Positions 43,190 to 58,495 are shown, numbered from the stretch's first letter. The stretch: 64,000 nucleotides of DNA from Paramecium sonneborni (GCA_905182985.1 CAJJDN010000004.1:809358-873357), one strand, 5' to 3'. Translations and numbers: made by a program. Notes: generated by a model from the sequence alone, not told the origin.

Positions 43190-45308
43190 ATGAGCGTTAA
43201 AAAACAATCATTTGCAGGAAGTACAACAGATTATTCAGAAGCAATTTTTTAACCAAATTTTATTTAGAGAAACTAAAGTTTAAACTAGAATTATTAATTA
43301 ACAGGTTAAAATCAATAGTTTGTTCCATAGTAAGGATTTCAAAACTAAAGGGTTTCATTTGGTTAAGGAGATATAAACTAAGGTCAATAAACAATGGGAA
43401 AGTAGAGATGTGATTACAATGGTTATCATTAATATCCTGTAACAGATTTGAATAGTACATTTACAATGTTACCGAAAGTATTTGAAATGGATTAAGACTT
43501 TTTACCTCAAGAAATACTGTTTTTATTATCAGAAGAAAATAATCATCTAGATAAATTTAAGAAAAAGGTTGATAGAGAGAAAGAAAAGATAAAGAGAGAT
43601 ATAAATGGAATAAAGAATGAGATGTAAAATATGATAGAAGATCTTGGAGTTCAAATGTAATAATTTGTAGATGATCATTATAAACGATATTTAAAAGTTT
43701 ATGCTGATTTTAAGGAGGGTGTTATTCAATTTAAAAAAACAAAATTAGAAGCTCCTTTAAATTTAGTACCACCTCCACCTAGTAATAATTTAGGAGATTG
43801 TTCAAATGCAAATTTAATAAGAGAATTGGAAGAGATGAAATATTAGAATTATGTGAGTAAAGTGAATGCATATATAAGTAATTTAGCAAGATAAAGAGTT
43901 GAATAAATTCAAATAATATCTAAAGAGTTGTTATAACTGACAAGTTAAAATAGTGAATTTTACCATTCAGAGGCTACATTAAGACAATTAAATATGATTA
44001 AATAAGAAGTGGAAGAAAGATTAATAACGAAGTTTGGTGATATGAGAGATTATATTTTACCATTAGATTATATGGAACAAAGTTAATAGAAATAAAGTAA
44101 TATCGAAAGTAAAAGTAAACTCAATCTAGAAACTTAATCTCTCCCTTAATCAGCTATTAAATCTAATCCATATCTAAATATATAGGAACCTAAACTAACT
44201 CTAAATTTTGAGCATCATTTGAATCAATTAAATCAATTTAATCAATCTTCACAAACTATATAACCATCTCCAATTCTATAATTATAAAATAATTTCATAA
44301 ATACTCATACTATTTAAGGAAAGGTTAATGAATTATAAGAAATCTAACCATTAGATATAAGACATAATGGAATGATATTATGTTTTACAAATATTAAAGA
44401 TAATTTAATTGCTACTGGATCTAAAGATACTTTCATTAACATTTGGGATGGATCATCCCTATTATCCAAATTAGAAGGACACACTGATGGAGTTTGTACA
44501 TTAACTGTTATTAAAGCTAATAATGTACCATTCTTCTTAGCATCTGGAAGTGATAATGGAGATAAATCTATTAAAATATGGAATTTGTCTACTTTGAAAG
44601 AACATAATACTTTAATGGAACATTAAGCTGCAGTTGTTGCATTATTATCATTAGATGATGGATAAACACTTGTTAGTGGATCATATGATAAATCATTGTT
44701 GATTTGGAATATTGATAAAACTTAATCTATATAAAAATTAATAGGACATACAAATGCAGTCACTTGTTTAACTTTAGCCAAAGGTAGATTTATTTCAGGA
44801 GGATTAGATTAAAATCTTATTGTATGGAAAATTATAAAAAATGCATAAGGATAGTTTCAATAAGCATAATTAGAAAGATCTATAAAGAATTAAACTCTTG
44901 TCTGTGCTTTGAATGTTGTTTAACTATAAAATAACTAGACTAAAATCATTAGTGGAGGTAAGGATGGAAAAATAAGAGAGTTTGATATCAATAGTGGAGA
45001 ACTCTTATCATCATAACAAGTAGCTAATGGACCTATTGTAGAAATGATTATTGCATAAGATTATGTTAATTATTCTATTATATCCATGTCAAATAAAGTA
45101 AATTAATATATATATTTTATAGGATAGAAATCTAGTAATTACTACTTAGGGAATAAATAAAGTCTTAGATACAAATGATTAAGTTTTTATTGAATTTGGA
45201 TGTGGAGTATATCCAAAAATGGAAGTTACTGATAGAGCTGGATAATTATAGTTAAATATCCTCTCTTAAAAATAAGATGTTTAGAAAATATTTAAATATA
45301 TCATCTGA
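43190..45308 (+). CDS. coiled-coil plus WD40-repeat protein
   Basis: 697 aa with one 25-nt intron (45098-45122). Residues 1-100 are Gln/Asn-rich. Residues ~110-270 are coiled coil (KKKVDREKEKIKRDINGIKNE), with a short PPPP segment. Another Gln-rich linker precedes a seven-blade-type WD40 propeller: LIATGSKDTFINIWDG, LASGSDNGDKSIKIWN, LVSGSYDKSLLIWN, FISGGLDQNLIVWK, IISGGKDGKIREFD. It resembles TRIM- or B-box-like scaffold proteins with a propeller but shows no zinc fingers. Such proteins are expanded in Paramecium. Function: protein-protein scaffold, substrate unknown. Confidence 0.88.
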
Positions 45309-45347
45309 TTTAATACATATATTGAATATTAACTATATTCGATCAAA

Positions 45348-45902
45348 TCAATTTAATTAATCTAATAATTATATTATCTAATTATATATCTATTCTATTT
45401 ATTATTACCATTCATCTAACTCCTTTATACATCTTCTTTATTAAATTATTTATTAATCGGGATCAACTAATTCACATTATTTCTCTTAAGCCTATCTTAA
45501 TAATTAAATGAATTGAGTTTTATATTAAAAAGCAATATTTATATATACTGATCCATCATTTCTTATAAAACTCTTTGTATCATTATTGTTTTATACACAT
45601 ATTTGACATTTTAATAAACATTATAAAACTTAGTCTATTATTTATTCTATATTAGCCAATTGCTAAATTCTTTGTTCAAATTTTTTAGGATCAATCATAT
45701 CTCCAAATTATTAATCTATAATTTAGATTGCTAATTTTTATTTCATCTCTTAAATTTTATTTGCATTATTTAATATTGTTTAATATTAAAATTAATCTTT
45801 TTCTTCTGATTGTAATTAATACTTTTTATTTAGAATATTGTAACATATTCCATATGTAATTTATTATTAAGCAACAGTTTATTATGTCCAAGGATTCTTC
45901 AT
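45348..45902 (-). CDS. coiled-coil-rich unknown protein
   Basis: 184-aa single-exon reading from ATG 45902 (MKNPWTQQTVAQQQ) to TGA 45348. Mostly helical and Gln-rich, with a cysteine cluster LQCLLKCQICVQ near residue 100 and a coiled-coil C-terminus (RCIKELDEWQQQIEQIYNQ). The frame stays open upstream of the ATG, so an extra 5' exon is possible. It ends 40 bp from the WD40 gene stop and its start is 76 bp from the divergent IQ-protein start. Confidence 0.6.
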
Positions 45903-45977
45903 AATTTCTTTGAATTTGAATTTCTTATTAATTGTTATAATTAATATTGTGGATTAAATAGTTTGTTATTAAAATAA

Positions 45978-48900
45978 ATGAAATAAGCCTTATAAAAATT
46001 AAAGGAAAATAAATTACTAGAGGCATTACCTTATTTAGAAAAGTATAAGCCATTTGAAGAAAGTGCTTAAATACTTATAAGATACTCACTTACTTAAGAA
46101 TTGAAAAACAAAGAATTTATTTATAGATGGATTCTTCGGAATACAAATTCACCAAATATCTAATTAGATGTATTGAATTTATTAGGTAATTTCCCTTTAA
46201 TAAAAAGGTTGTATTTTAACAAATAAAGATGAATAAATAGCAATATTAAATGAAGGTCTAAAATTGACTGTTGCAAATAAATTAAATCCTTCAAAAACTC
46301 TTAATAATTTAACTTACATTTATTCTAAACTTAAATAGCATGATAAAGCATTACAATTAGCATTGCAATCAATTGAATGTTCAATTGGTAAATAATTAGT
46401 AATTGCATATCATAATGCAGCCATAGAATATAAATCTTTATTAAATTATGAATAAAGTAAAATATTTCATGAAAAAGCATACGAATAAAGTATTAAACTT
46501 TTAGGTCTATAAGATCCTCTTACATTAAAATTAAGTTAATATATTGAAAAAATACCTTAAAAAATTATACCAGTTTAAAATAAATTTAGATTAAGAAGTA
46601 CTTCAAGATAAGGTGAAGAATCTTAATCTTTTTATTATAGAAGAAGATCTATATCAAGAGTTGATTCTTTTTAATAATCAATCAATTAATCTATTAATCA
46701 ATCAGATCATGTCTACTCTAGATCATAAAGTCAAATTAAAGTTAGAAAAAATTAAACTTTAAATTAATCTTGTTTAATTTAAATCAACGATTTTAAGGAA
46801 TAAGAAGAACATTGTAGAATATCTAAATAGTTGCAAAAAGAAATTGAAGAATAAAGATAAATTAGATTAATATTTTTATAATCTGTTCATTAATAGAATA
46901 TTCATCTTTTAGAAAGAAAATCAATCAAAAGAAATAGTAATCATATTAATTTCTCTTAAGAATCAATATAAAATGTTGAATATTAGGAATAGAAATCCTA
47001 AGAATTTATTCATTTTGAAAATTAACAACCTGATGGATAATTTGATTCTATGATTCCATTAAATTAATAAGAAGATCTTACTTAAGATGATCAAGAATTA
47101 ATTATTAATTAGATAAGAGGATTTGAATCATAAAAAGAAATTACTGTTGCTTCATTTATAAATTAAGAAACTTTTGAAAATACATTTGAATAAAAAAACA
47201 ATTAAGAAAATCCTATTATCAAGATAAAAAAATGGTAATCTAAATAATCAAAAAATCAATCTTCTAATAATCAATTAATTAATGATTTGATCAAAAGACA
47301 AGCAGCTATAAAAATATAAAGATTTTATAGAAGAATAACTTAATAAATACTTTTTTCTTTAATGAGAAAAAAACAATATTATATAAAATTCTAAGAAATA
47401 GCAAAATTATAAATTGAAAATTAATTTAAATATTGTTTAATTATTGCTAAAAAATTTGAGAATGAAATATTATATGTTATTAATGAAATAATGAATAAAC
47501 GATATAGAAATAGAGCAAAAATATATCGTTAAACTTTTGAATTAAGATTTATGATTTCTAAATATAATGTTTTTGATGAATTTTGTTAAACAATTATTAT
47601 GTCAACTAAAATGAATCAAATTGCTTATAAATAAACCAAATCAATTAATTATAAGGAAATATGCAGCTTATTTTATGTATTAAATAATTAACTCAACTTA
47701 TATGGAGTTACAGATACTTTATCAGATGAATAATAAGAATTAGAAACTGATGATTAAATATCAGTTTAATCTTCTAGAAAACATCCAATTTAATTAACAA
47801 AATTAATGAAATTATAATCATTGTTAAGGGGTTATTTGGCAAGACAAAAATAAGAGTTAATTAAAAATAAAATTTATAAACATATGAGATTTATAGAAAA
47901 GATATAAGGAGGGTATTTTTTATTAATCTTTAAAGAAGTAAATGTTATATAATTTTATAATCTTTCAATTAAACATTTATGTGAAAATGAGATCATAATT
48001 CCTGATTCAATCATCTAATTTTATGGTCCAATCAATAGATAAAATTGTAGAGAAATATTTTATGCCAATAAAAATATTATTTTTTATACTGAAGATGCTC
48101 AATTTATTATTGATAAAGATATAAAATCAAAAGAGAAAATTAATTATGAAATCGTAGAAAAAGCTGCAAAAAAAATCTAAAGAGTATTTAGATCAAAGAT
48201 ATAATTTTTTAATTCTTAAATACTCAAATATAAGAAAATTACTTAAAAAGCAAAATAATGTCAATTACTGTTTAAACTAAGGAAATCTGTTTTATTTGAA
48301 TATAAATATCATATTATATTAACTGCATGTGGATAAATATATAAAGAACATCAAGAACTAATAATTGAAGGAGGAATCATTTCTTAAAAGTATTCAAATA
48401 TTAAAATAGCTAAATGTTGTTAGAGATTGTTCTAAGATTTTTCAATTTCAGATTTTACATAAGTAAGCAAAATAATAATAGATGAAATTAATTTTGAATG
48501 GAAAAATGAAAGGCTACATTTAAAATGTCCTAGTTTAGAAGAAGTTTATGGATTTTTGATTGATAGGTAATGAATATATATTAATTTTTATTTAGAAGTT
48601 ATTCTTCATTTAAAAAAAGTTAGAGAGATACAATAAATAGGGAACCAACATTTTTTGGAAGAAATTATTTAAGTAGAAAGATTTATTGTTAATAATACTT
48701 AAAAAATAGATTTGAAATAGAAGATTCTCCATAAATTTAGTCTAAAGTGGAAGATTCTTCAATTTACTAAATTTCACATATTAAAAATCTATATATTTAA
48801 AGACTTATGAAAAAATATTAATAAATAAAAATTTAAAGATAAATTGGAAACAACATCAATCACTACGTTAATAAATATCCATCTATTTATAAATATGAAT

Positions 48901-51404
48901 GGATTTAAGATCCTGATGAATTATACTTAGAGCAGCTAAATAATAAGGCAAAGTAAATATAAAGAGGTAATTATTTATTTAATAAATAGCTTTTAGATTA
49001 TTAAAATTCAGAGCAACAATTCATTAAAAATGTTAAATAAGATTGAGAAAAAAGCAAAAATAGATTGAAGCTTAAAAAATTGTAGCGTAAAAAGCATATT
49101 ATTTTGATGAAATAAGGATACCTTAACCTTATACTACAATTGAAATTCTAAAGAAAAGATTTGAAACTTCTATTTTATTAAAATAAGTTGATATTGATTC
49201 AGTAATATATGAATGGATACTTGTATTGCCTTATTATGATATTGTGGTAACTGCTTATTCAACACCAAGAAAATTCTATTAAATAAAATATAGAGAATAT
49301 ACAAATAGTTATTTAAATATTATTTTATCTGAATCAGTAGAAAAGATATAGTAATATTTCAGCATTCCTATAGAAAAATATCATCCATCTGAAAAAATAA
49401 ATTTTATTACTGAATTGAGAGAACAATTTAGTAAGAAAGTAATAAGAATCGTTAGATTAAAATTATTCTTAAAAAAAATAAAAGAAACTCCATTGACTAA
49501 CAAATTCTTGATAAGAACTTTTATAAATGAGTTTTATGTTTAAATAAATTATTTTTACAATAAATAAGACTAAAAAATCATTATTTTGTTATAGAAGGAG
49601 AAAAGAAAAAGAAAATATAATTTAGATTTACATTATTTAGATTGCTTATTTGGAAACTATCATGGAATAAGCTATTTAGAAAAAGAACTATTTATTAAAC
49701 TATTAACATTAAATGAATCAAAAAGTTATCATAAATATAAATAATTACTAATTCCTATGATTAATATACTTCATCTTTATATAACAATTAATGCAGAATT
49801 AGAATTATAATATTTGTATAAGGATTTTGAAATGCCATTAACAGAAGAAATAAATGAAAAATTTTATACTTCATCTTAAGGATTTTATTTGACTTCAAAT
49901 GAATCCTACCCAAAATTATTACCAACCATTATTGTTTTGTAAGCTAAATGGAGATTGTATTAATAATAGAAAAAATACTAAATGATGCTATTTAGATGTG
50001 CAAGGATGAAAATCAAAATGATGAATAAGAAAGGTAAAGAAGTATAAAAAACATTTTTGAAAAGAAAAGATATCAGTGACCATAAAGATAGCGAGATTAT
50101 GTACATTTGTAATATTTATGAATCTACAGATAATTAAGGAATGAGAATAAGAGTAGAATTGTTATCTTACAAAAGCAACTAAGAATAAGAATTATTTAAT
50201 TGCTTCACTATTGATCCAAATTCAATATTATTAAATGAATAAATAAGTTCGTATGTATTAAGGAATTTGTATATTGAAAATAATAGTTTAATTTTGAGAT
50301 AGAATTAGGTTCATAAATTTGAAATTTCCTAAGAGTCAAAATAAAAGATACTGAAATTGATAACAAAGAAGCCATCAACTCCAAGACTAATCTTTCATTA
50401 AAAAAGGCAATATTCATAAGGAAAATAATTTATTTACGATGCTATTCATACTGGAGAAACACCTTAAAAATAAGATGTATAATAAGATTAAACCAATTTG
50501 ATAAAAATTGATATAGATTTGAAGGAATTTAAATCTTAATATCCAGGAATTAATTATTCATAATCTAATATCTTATCTCAAATATCAGAATAAGTAATAG
50601 ATGGCATTCGAGTTCATAAATAAAAGATACTTACTAAACATTTAAAAAAAAAAAGTGGAATTAATATATAGGGTAATTGTGAAGATGAAGAATAAGGTAA
50701 AGAATTGAAAATCTCTGAAAGCTTGAAATAATAAAGTACACTCTTAACAAGATTTACTTAATTTTATAAAAATCTTAGGTATATGGTAGTAATTTCATTA
50801 ATTAATGTATCTTTTGAACATTATGAAAAATTGGATTCTGTTTTTGAACCTTATCATCCATAAATAAAAATTATAGCTTAAAATTAAAAGAATAATCAAA
50901 GAATAATTTGGTAGATGAATTTATAATAAGCTAACAAATTAACAAATTAAGTTGAATTAAAAGAGATTGCTCAGATTATTAAATTAAATATATTAGTTTT
51001 AGAAGATAAGTTTGTTTATCTAGCAGATTTTGAATTATTAGAATTTGAGAATGTAATAATGATAAAGAGAAATACAATGAATTTGATTTAAAGAATGTTA
51101 AAAAATAAAAAATTTTATAAATTAAGAAAATAATTTGAAAGAGAGATTCAATAATTAAAACAGAATGGTAATTAATTTTGGAGTAACATGTATATAATTA
51201 ATGTAAATTAGAATATATTATGCAATAAATCAATTTTAGTCTGAAGATTACTTCATTTGTATAGGAATAGAGAAACGTTAATATTTGTTGCTAGCATGGA
51301 ATATTAAGGATTATCAACGATATACATTGACTATGTATAAAAAGAAAGGATTTAATGAATATTTGGATTAGATTAAGTTTAAAAATCAAAATCTAGAATT
51401 GTGA
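45978..51404 (+). CDS. large TPR/IQ calmodulin-binding protein
   Basis: 1776 aa, introns 46186-46207 (AAG), 48567-48595, 48967-48989 and 51190-51211. The N-terminus has TPR-like helices (ALQLALQSIECSIGKQL, YHNAAIEYKSLLNYEQ). A Ser/Gln-rich disordered region follows, then IQ motifs AAIKIQRFYRRI (about 47310) and LQSLLRGYLARQKQ (about 47820), with further weak ones (AAKKIQRVFRSKI, about 48170). The C-terminal 900 residues mix basic helical segments and beta-rich segments (for example LKIDIDLKEF) without a named domain. IQ motifs bind calmodulin; the overall architecture is typical of large ciliate-specific cytoskeletal or ciliary proteins, which is inference. All four introns are needed for frame. 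Confidence 0.82.
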
Positions 51405-51412
51405 TTTAATAT

Positions 51413-52509
51413 GGAATAAAATTATTTTTATACCAGTTATAATTAGTTAAATAGGAGTTTTTAAAATTCTAATTCTTAATCCTTACTTTATTGTTTGTTC
51501 AGAACTTGAAAGCAGCAGATTTATAATAGGTAGTGATTATATAATAAAAAGAGTAGTTTTGAATTGGAAATTCTTAAAATAGTGAATTTGAAATTTTTGA
51601 AGAGGAACAAATCAAATATGGAGATAATAATTAGTTAAACTTTTGGTTGTTTTTAATTTAATATAATTTTAAACTTATATTAAGATTTATAGAATTTATT
51701 TGAAAAAATAGTTAATGAAATAATTAGAAGAAATTTAATAAAATTATTATGAAAAAGAAGTGAGAGTAAAATAAGTAAATTGTAGGTAGAAGATAAAGAA
51801 TTAAAAACTAAAATAGAAATCGAAATATTCATGATCTATTAAATATATAATTTGCATTTAGATTATTTACTAGTTGGTCTTTCTAATTATAAACTTCAAA
51901 TAATTAAATGATATCTTGAGGTAGACTTAGAGGTTTAAATATTTGAGTCTATAACTTAATAGTATGATATCCTAAAATTTATATATTTTAAAAATTAAAC
52001 AATCAATAAAAACTGATAAGCTTTGATTTCAATACTTAAGATATACTAGAATAGTCCATTTAAAAGATATTATGATTTGAGTTTCTAAATAGTTTTTGAA
52101 AATTGAATTTTTGAATACATAGAAATTCTAGATAATTTATTAATAATAATAAACTCAAATTATTGATGAAATATCTTTTGGATTAGTTTAGATAATATAT
52201 TTAATCAATTATCAGCTAATTAGATAATTAGAAATTCAAAAAATGAATTGGATCCAAAGTATAATTTATTTATACAATAGGATTAATTCAGCAATTTAAA
52301 AATTAATGAATATAATGTTAAAACAAACTTTATATCCATATGCTATATACTCAGATTATTATTACTACATAGTCTTAATTAAGAATATAATTACATTCAT
52401 CCATTTACCAATAACATTAATTTTAAAGTTAAATGTGTCAGAAGAGGAATTAGAAAATTAAAAAAAAAAATAATTATTTAGTCAATCTACTTGTTTATGG
52501 TTACAATGA
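51413..52509 (+). CDS. multi-exon unknown gene, exon structure unresolved
   Basis: A succession of protein-like segments on the + strand, separated by frame changes. A possible start MEQNYFYTSYNQLNR is at 51413. After a likely intron near 51530 comes SSFELEILKIVNLKFLK... to FEKIVNEIIRRN. Then LEVDLEVQIFESITQQYD near 51920 and a long clean stretch from 52165 (ISFGLVQIIYLINYQLIRQ...) to TGA 52507-52509 ending STCLWLQ. The last part is moderately hydrophobic. I could not fix all splice sites. It may be a real gene with six or more introns or one beginning to decay. Family unknown. Confidence 0.45.
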
Positions 52510-52585
52510 ATATTTTAGTAGAAAATAAATTCATTTTAATTAAAGAATTGAAATTTATATGACAAATATATGATAATTTATATAA

Positions 52586-54845
52586 ATGATTCTTAAACGA
52601 TGCAATTCAAATGAGGGTTTTAACTCATCCAATGATGATGATGACGATTTTGATTAATTAAAAACAAAATTCAAAACCTTGGATTATAGTGAAGAATATG
52701 ATAAACAAGAGGAAAAATAAAAATTAAATTCTAAATCTATCTAACAATGTAGAAATTTAACCTTAATTACTTCTGGGTTATCATTTAATAATTAAACTAT
52801 ATTCTTAGGTTAACTATTTTACAATACAAATTAATTACACAAATTAATAGAAAACAAAGATCATTCAAATAATTTTGAATTTTAACCTTAAACATAAAGA
52901 CCATTTGTTGGAATGCTGAAATAAGGAATATAATTTAATTCTAATTTTGAATCTGGAAATTTAGATAGAGTTGATTAAGTAATATTTTATATAAAAAGTA
53001 GATTTCAAATGAAGAATATAATTTATTCATGAGAATTGATACAAATTCTATCGGACATAGTAACTGGTTTTATTTCAAAACTACAAATAATGAATAGAAA
53101 AAAATTAAATTTAATATTTGCAACTTTACTAAATCTTAAAGCTTATATTTAAAAGGCATGAAACCCTATATTTTATCAAAAAAAGGGTCAGAAAAGCATT
53201 TTACATAACAAGGAGAATTTGTAAAATATTAATCATAGGGAGATCTTTTTGTTTTATCTTTTGTTTATTATTATGAGTATGTAGATGATTAAGTTGAATT
53301 TGCTACTCTTCCTCCATATACATATTCAGAATTAAAAAGATAAATTTTTAAATGGCATAAATAATCCAAACAGTATCTTATGAAATTAAAATTAACAAAT
53401 ACTCTATCTGGTCTTGTGATGCCTCTTCTTATTATATCTGATAAAAACTCAGATATAAATAAACAAGTTTTCATTATAACTGCTCGAATTCATCCTTCTG
53501 AAACTTGTAGTTCATTTATTATGTAAGGATTTATTTAATTTTTATTAAGTGAATCTATTATGGCATAATTTTTAAGAAAAAAGTAAAGTATAATAATATT
53601 ATTATAGTTTCATATTTAAAATCATTCCAATGTTAAATCCTGATGGAGTTATTGTTGGAAATTTTAGAAATGGGTTAAGTGGAGTTGATTTGAATAGGTA
53701 ATTTTTAGAAACTGATATGACACTATTACCAGAAGTAAAAGCTTTGAAAGATTTAATATAAGATAATTCTACAAAATTAATAGGTTATTTAGAATTTCAT
53801 GGCCATTAAGTAAGAAAAAATATATTTCTGTATGGCCCTTAATCCAGTAACTAAAACTATGATTCTAAATTATTTCCTTTAATTCTGCAACAAAGGCTTG
53901 AATCTTTTAGATATAAATCATGCGAATTTGGAATTCCTAAATTTAAATTTGGAACTGCTAGAGCCTATGCAAATAATTTTGTTGATGTTTTTTGCTATAC
54001 TATAGAAGCATCTTTTTGTGGTTATTAAAAAGTAAAGTCGTTTAAATTTATATCAAAAGATTGGATTTAAGCTGGAAAATGCATTGGAGAAACTTTATTT
54101 TTATATTTCAATTTTAAATAATCAAATTCAAAGCAATTAAGTAAGACTCTATTTAATTATTAATAGAATAAAGTTAAATTTGGAAAAGTATAAATGAAAT
54201 GTTTAGCAAAGTAGAATAGACTGAAACAAAACATGAATCTGATGATGAAAATAAAAGTTAATCAGATGCAGAAATCTTTGAAGATTATGAGAAAGCTAAG
54301 TTGACAAATTTACAAAATTAAATGAAGGCTGAATTAAGTTAATAGAATGTTGTTGCAATTAATAAAGAAGATTCCTAAAGAAAACGTATGAAAGCTTAAA
54401 CTGTGTCTAAAAAAATTAAAATTTAACCTATTTTCAGGATGAATAAATGTAATTAAATTTATTAGTTAAAGTTCAAAGAAAGCATATTTTATATCCTGAA
54501 TTAAATATTTAAAATTGGGAGTTTTCTAATAAATCAAATTAATCAACTGAAAATAAGGTTACTTTTTAATAAAAAAGAAATAATAAAAATAAAATTTCTT
54601 TATCATTTAGATTTGCATCAAGCAATAGAAATACCTCTTTTTAAGAAACATCCCCTGTTAATTAAATCCCATAACAAATAACTGGTACTTAATAAATTCC
54701 AAAAACCAATCCTATATAAATTTCATAAAAATTGACTTCTAATAACTTTCCTTTCTTGGAAAATAATAGTTAAATATCAATCCCATTATATTTACCATTA
54801 ATTTCAAATCTAATTAAAAAAAAAAGAACTATGACATTGAATTGA
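52586..54845 (+). CDS. cytosolic carboxypeptidase (CCP/AGBL, M14D)
   Basis: 716 aa; introns 52979-53001, 53583-53607, 54141-54166 and 54403-54437 (35 nt, CAG end). An N-terminal beta domain has [13 protein letters not shown] and [10 protein letters not shown], as in CCPs. The M14 core has zinc ligands in [11 protein letters not shown] (His and Glu, about 53490) and distal His in YLEFHGHQ. The CCP hallmark [15 protein letters not shown]...GVDLNRQF is present, as is catalytic Glu in YTIEASF (about 54002). CCPs remove glutamates from polyglutamylated tubulin, and this fits a ciliated cell. The tail (about 54200-54845) is disordered and basic. ATG 52586 starts an acidic DDDDD-rich leader. Confidence 0.93.
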
Positions 54846-55443
54846 ACTCTACCTGTTAGATTTTTTTTATACATATTCAACTTTATACAAGTAAAATAAC
54901 AAAAATTATATTTAATTTTATTAATTTTTAAATTGTTTTTCAAAATATACAACTAATAAAAGCATCCAAATACGTTGTTTCAATTCTGTCATTCTAATAT
55001 TATTTTATTCACTTCTTTAAACATAGAAATAATTTAATTTAATTTTTGACAAAAAATAGATTATTTTTTTTTTGAAAAATTTTATAATTAATTGATTTAT
55101 TAAAAGATTATTTCAAATTTCTTTATAAAAATAGTTGATAATGAATATTAAATAAATTGATATAATTATTTGATATTTATTAAGAATAGTTTTTACATAA
55201 ATTATTCATTTAATTGAAATTTAGGTTAAACCTCTAATTTAATTGGTTTAAAAAGTTAATTAAAAATAATTTAGTATATTTAGAGCTAAATAAATGAAGA
55301 TTATAAGAAGGAAAATATTAAAACACTCTCAATAAAGTTAAAATATAGACATAAAATTCATCATTAATTTTGATAGTGTAAGGAATTATTGAATAAATTA
55401 AATAAAATGTAATTTAAATATATTATTATTAATAACATATAAT
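54846..55443. other. intergenic, AT-rich
   Basis: About 600 bp with very low G+C and A/T runs, no credible frame on either strand. Confidence 0.55.
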
Positions 55444-55764
55444 ATGATTAATGATTTAGAAATAAACTTGTACCCCCTTTCTCCTTTAGAATTTTAAACT
55501 AATTAGCATCAGATAATTTCTGATTAATAATTGGATTATGAAAATGTTTCTAAAAAATGTAGAGTTAGTTCCTAATGTTTACTTATTAAAAAGTACTATT
55601 TTTAGAATCATTTTAGAAATATTCGTCATAGAAAGTCAAGGCCGTCTATTCTTCGTGTAGAAGAGGTAGTGAGGAATGTAAAGTTATACAATAATTGTTC
55701 TAGCCAACAGAATCTGGATAATCTAGAAATTATTTAAAATAAAGCCATAGTGAAATCTAGTTGA
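55444..55764 (+). CDS. small unknown protein
   Basis: 106-aa single-exon frame, ATG to TGA. It has an acidic first third (MINDLEINLYPLSPLEF) and a basic centre (NHFRNIRHRKSRPSILRVEEVVRNV) whose codons CGT, AGG and CCG are unusual for random AT-rich DNA, supporting a real gene. No domain recognised. Confidence 0.5.
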
Positions 55765-55838
55765 AAAGATTTCATTAACTTGATATTTATTTATAAAATA
55801 CTTGTTATAGTTTTCATATATATAACTTTTTAATCTTA

Positions 55839-56103
55839 ATGGAGAATTGCTTGGAAAGAAAATTAAAAAAATTATGGATTAGATTTTGTTAATCTGGTTT
55901 AATTAAATTATGCCTAGTTTTCTAAAGGTAATTTATTCCTAATTTAGTTATTATGAGAAAATAATAGTTGTTTATAAAATAAATTGATATAAAGATAGTA
56001 AACTGGAGGATAAGGATATATCGGTTATATTTAATAAAAAAATAATAAGGATAAAGGTTAAATTGTTGAAGATTTTGTTTAATTTTTGTGGAAAGAATAA
56101 TGA
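55839..56103 (+). CDS. weak small two-exon ORF
   Basis: ATG 55839 (MENCLERKLKKLW), a 25-nt intron at 55970-55994 and TGA at 56101 give 79 codons ending VEDFVQFLWKEQ. Other frames across the same DNA also look partly coding, so the model is tentative. It could be a further exon set of the preceding small gene. Confidence 0.3.
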
Positions 56104-56322
56104 GGAAATATTAAAAATAAGTAATTTTAAGAACATAAGAATAATAAAGAGACTGATAATAATATTTAATGTATATATTAGATAGATATAAAGAGTTTAA
56201 TGTGAGGAAATGGTAAAGTTAATAAAATATAGTGACTAATAATAATATTGTAATTCTACTGAATATAATGAAAGGATTAAGTTTTGTATAGCAATTTGTA
56301 TTAGATAACATATTTATATATT

Positions 56323-57427
<1,105 letters not shown>

Positions 57428-57501
57428 TTAATATAATTATTTGAACAGATTATTAAATAAGATATATATATATCCATAAATAATAATAAAATTCATTAGA
57501 A

Positions 57502-58495
57502 ATGGGTGGAGCAAAAGTTGATTCCAAAGATCCAATAAGAGGCATTATATCAGGTAACGTTATTTAATATCTATTAAAACTTTAGGTGGTATAACAGGTG
57601 GAATAGAAATTTGTATTACTTATCCAACAGAGTATATTAAAACAATGATGCAACTCTACAAAGAATATTCATAAAAAGGTGTTAAATATTGTATTGGTGA
57701 AACCTATAAGAATTTCGGAATAAGAGGATTTTATAGAGGTTTAACACCTTTAGTCACATTTTCAATTCCTAAAGTAGCATGCAGATTTGGTGCTAATGAA
57801 TGGCTTAAAAATAATGTATTTACTGATAGAAAAAGCAGACTACAAACATTCTGTGCAGGTTTAGGAGCTGGTGTGTTTGAAGCATTTGTTGTTGTTACAC
57901 CTACTGAAACTTTAAAAGTAATATTATAAATGATTTAAAATCTAGGTTAAATTGATCCATGATAAATTATCAAGCACTCCTAAATATAGAGGAATGATTC
58001 ATGGAATTGGATCAATTGTGAATGAAATGGGCTTATCAGGCATTTATAAAGGATTACTTCCAACCATTTTAAAATAAGGCAGTAATTAAGGTATCCGATT
58101 TGTTGTGTTTGAAGATACAAAGAAATTTATATAAGTAATTCAATATATCATCTATATTTTTAGAATACTTTTTAATTTTTACCTGAACCTGTTGTTTTAT
58201 TATTTTCTGGAGGTATTGCTGGTGCTGCCTCTGTCATGGCTAATACTCCAGTTGATGTTATTAAAACATAAATGTAAGGACTTAAATCTCATTAATATAA
58301 TGGTGTCTTAGATTGTTGCAAATAAACTTATTAACATGAAGGAATTAGAGGGTTTTACAAAGGTTAGAATATAATTATAAATTTATAGGAACTGTACCAA
58401 GATTAGGAAGAGTTGTTATGGATGTAGCCATTACATTTACACTCTATGATTATATTGGAAGAGTTCTTAATTTTGTTTGGCCACCAAAACATTGA
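57502..58495 (+). CDS. mitochondrial carrier, tricarboxylate-carrier (SLC25A1)-like
   Basis: 292-aa six-helix inner-membrane carrier with introns 57554-57585, 57918-57945, 58135-58163 and 58363-58388. All three repeats are visible, with motif PxD/ExxK/Rx and the GxxxG-type helices: [11 protein letters not shown] and [22 protein letters not shown] and [24 protein letters not shown] and [12 protein letters not shown]. The motif helices read PTE, PTE and [31 protein letters not shown] and FAGLGAG-type segments resemble the citrate carrier, but the substrate is inferred from resemblance only. Confidence 0.9.
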
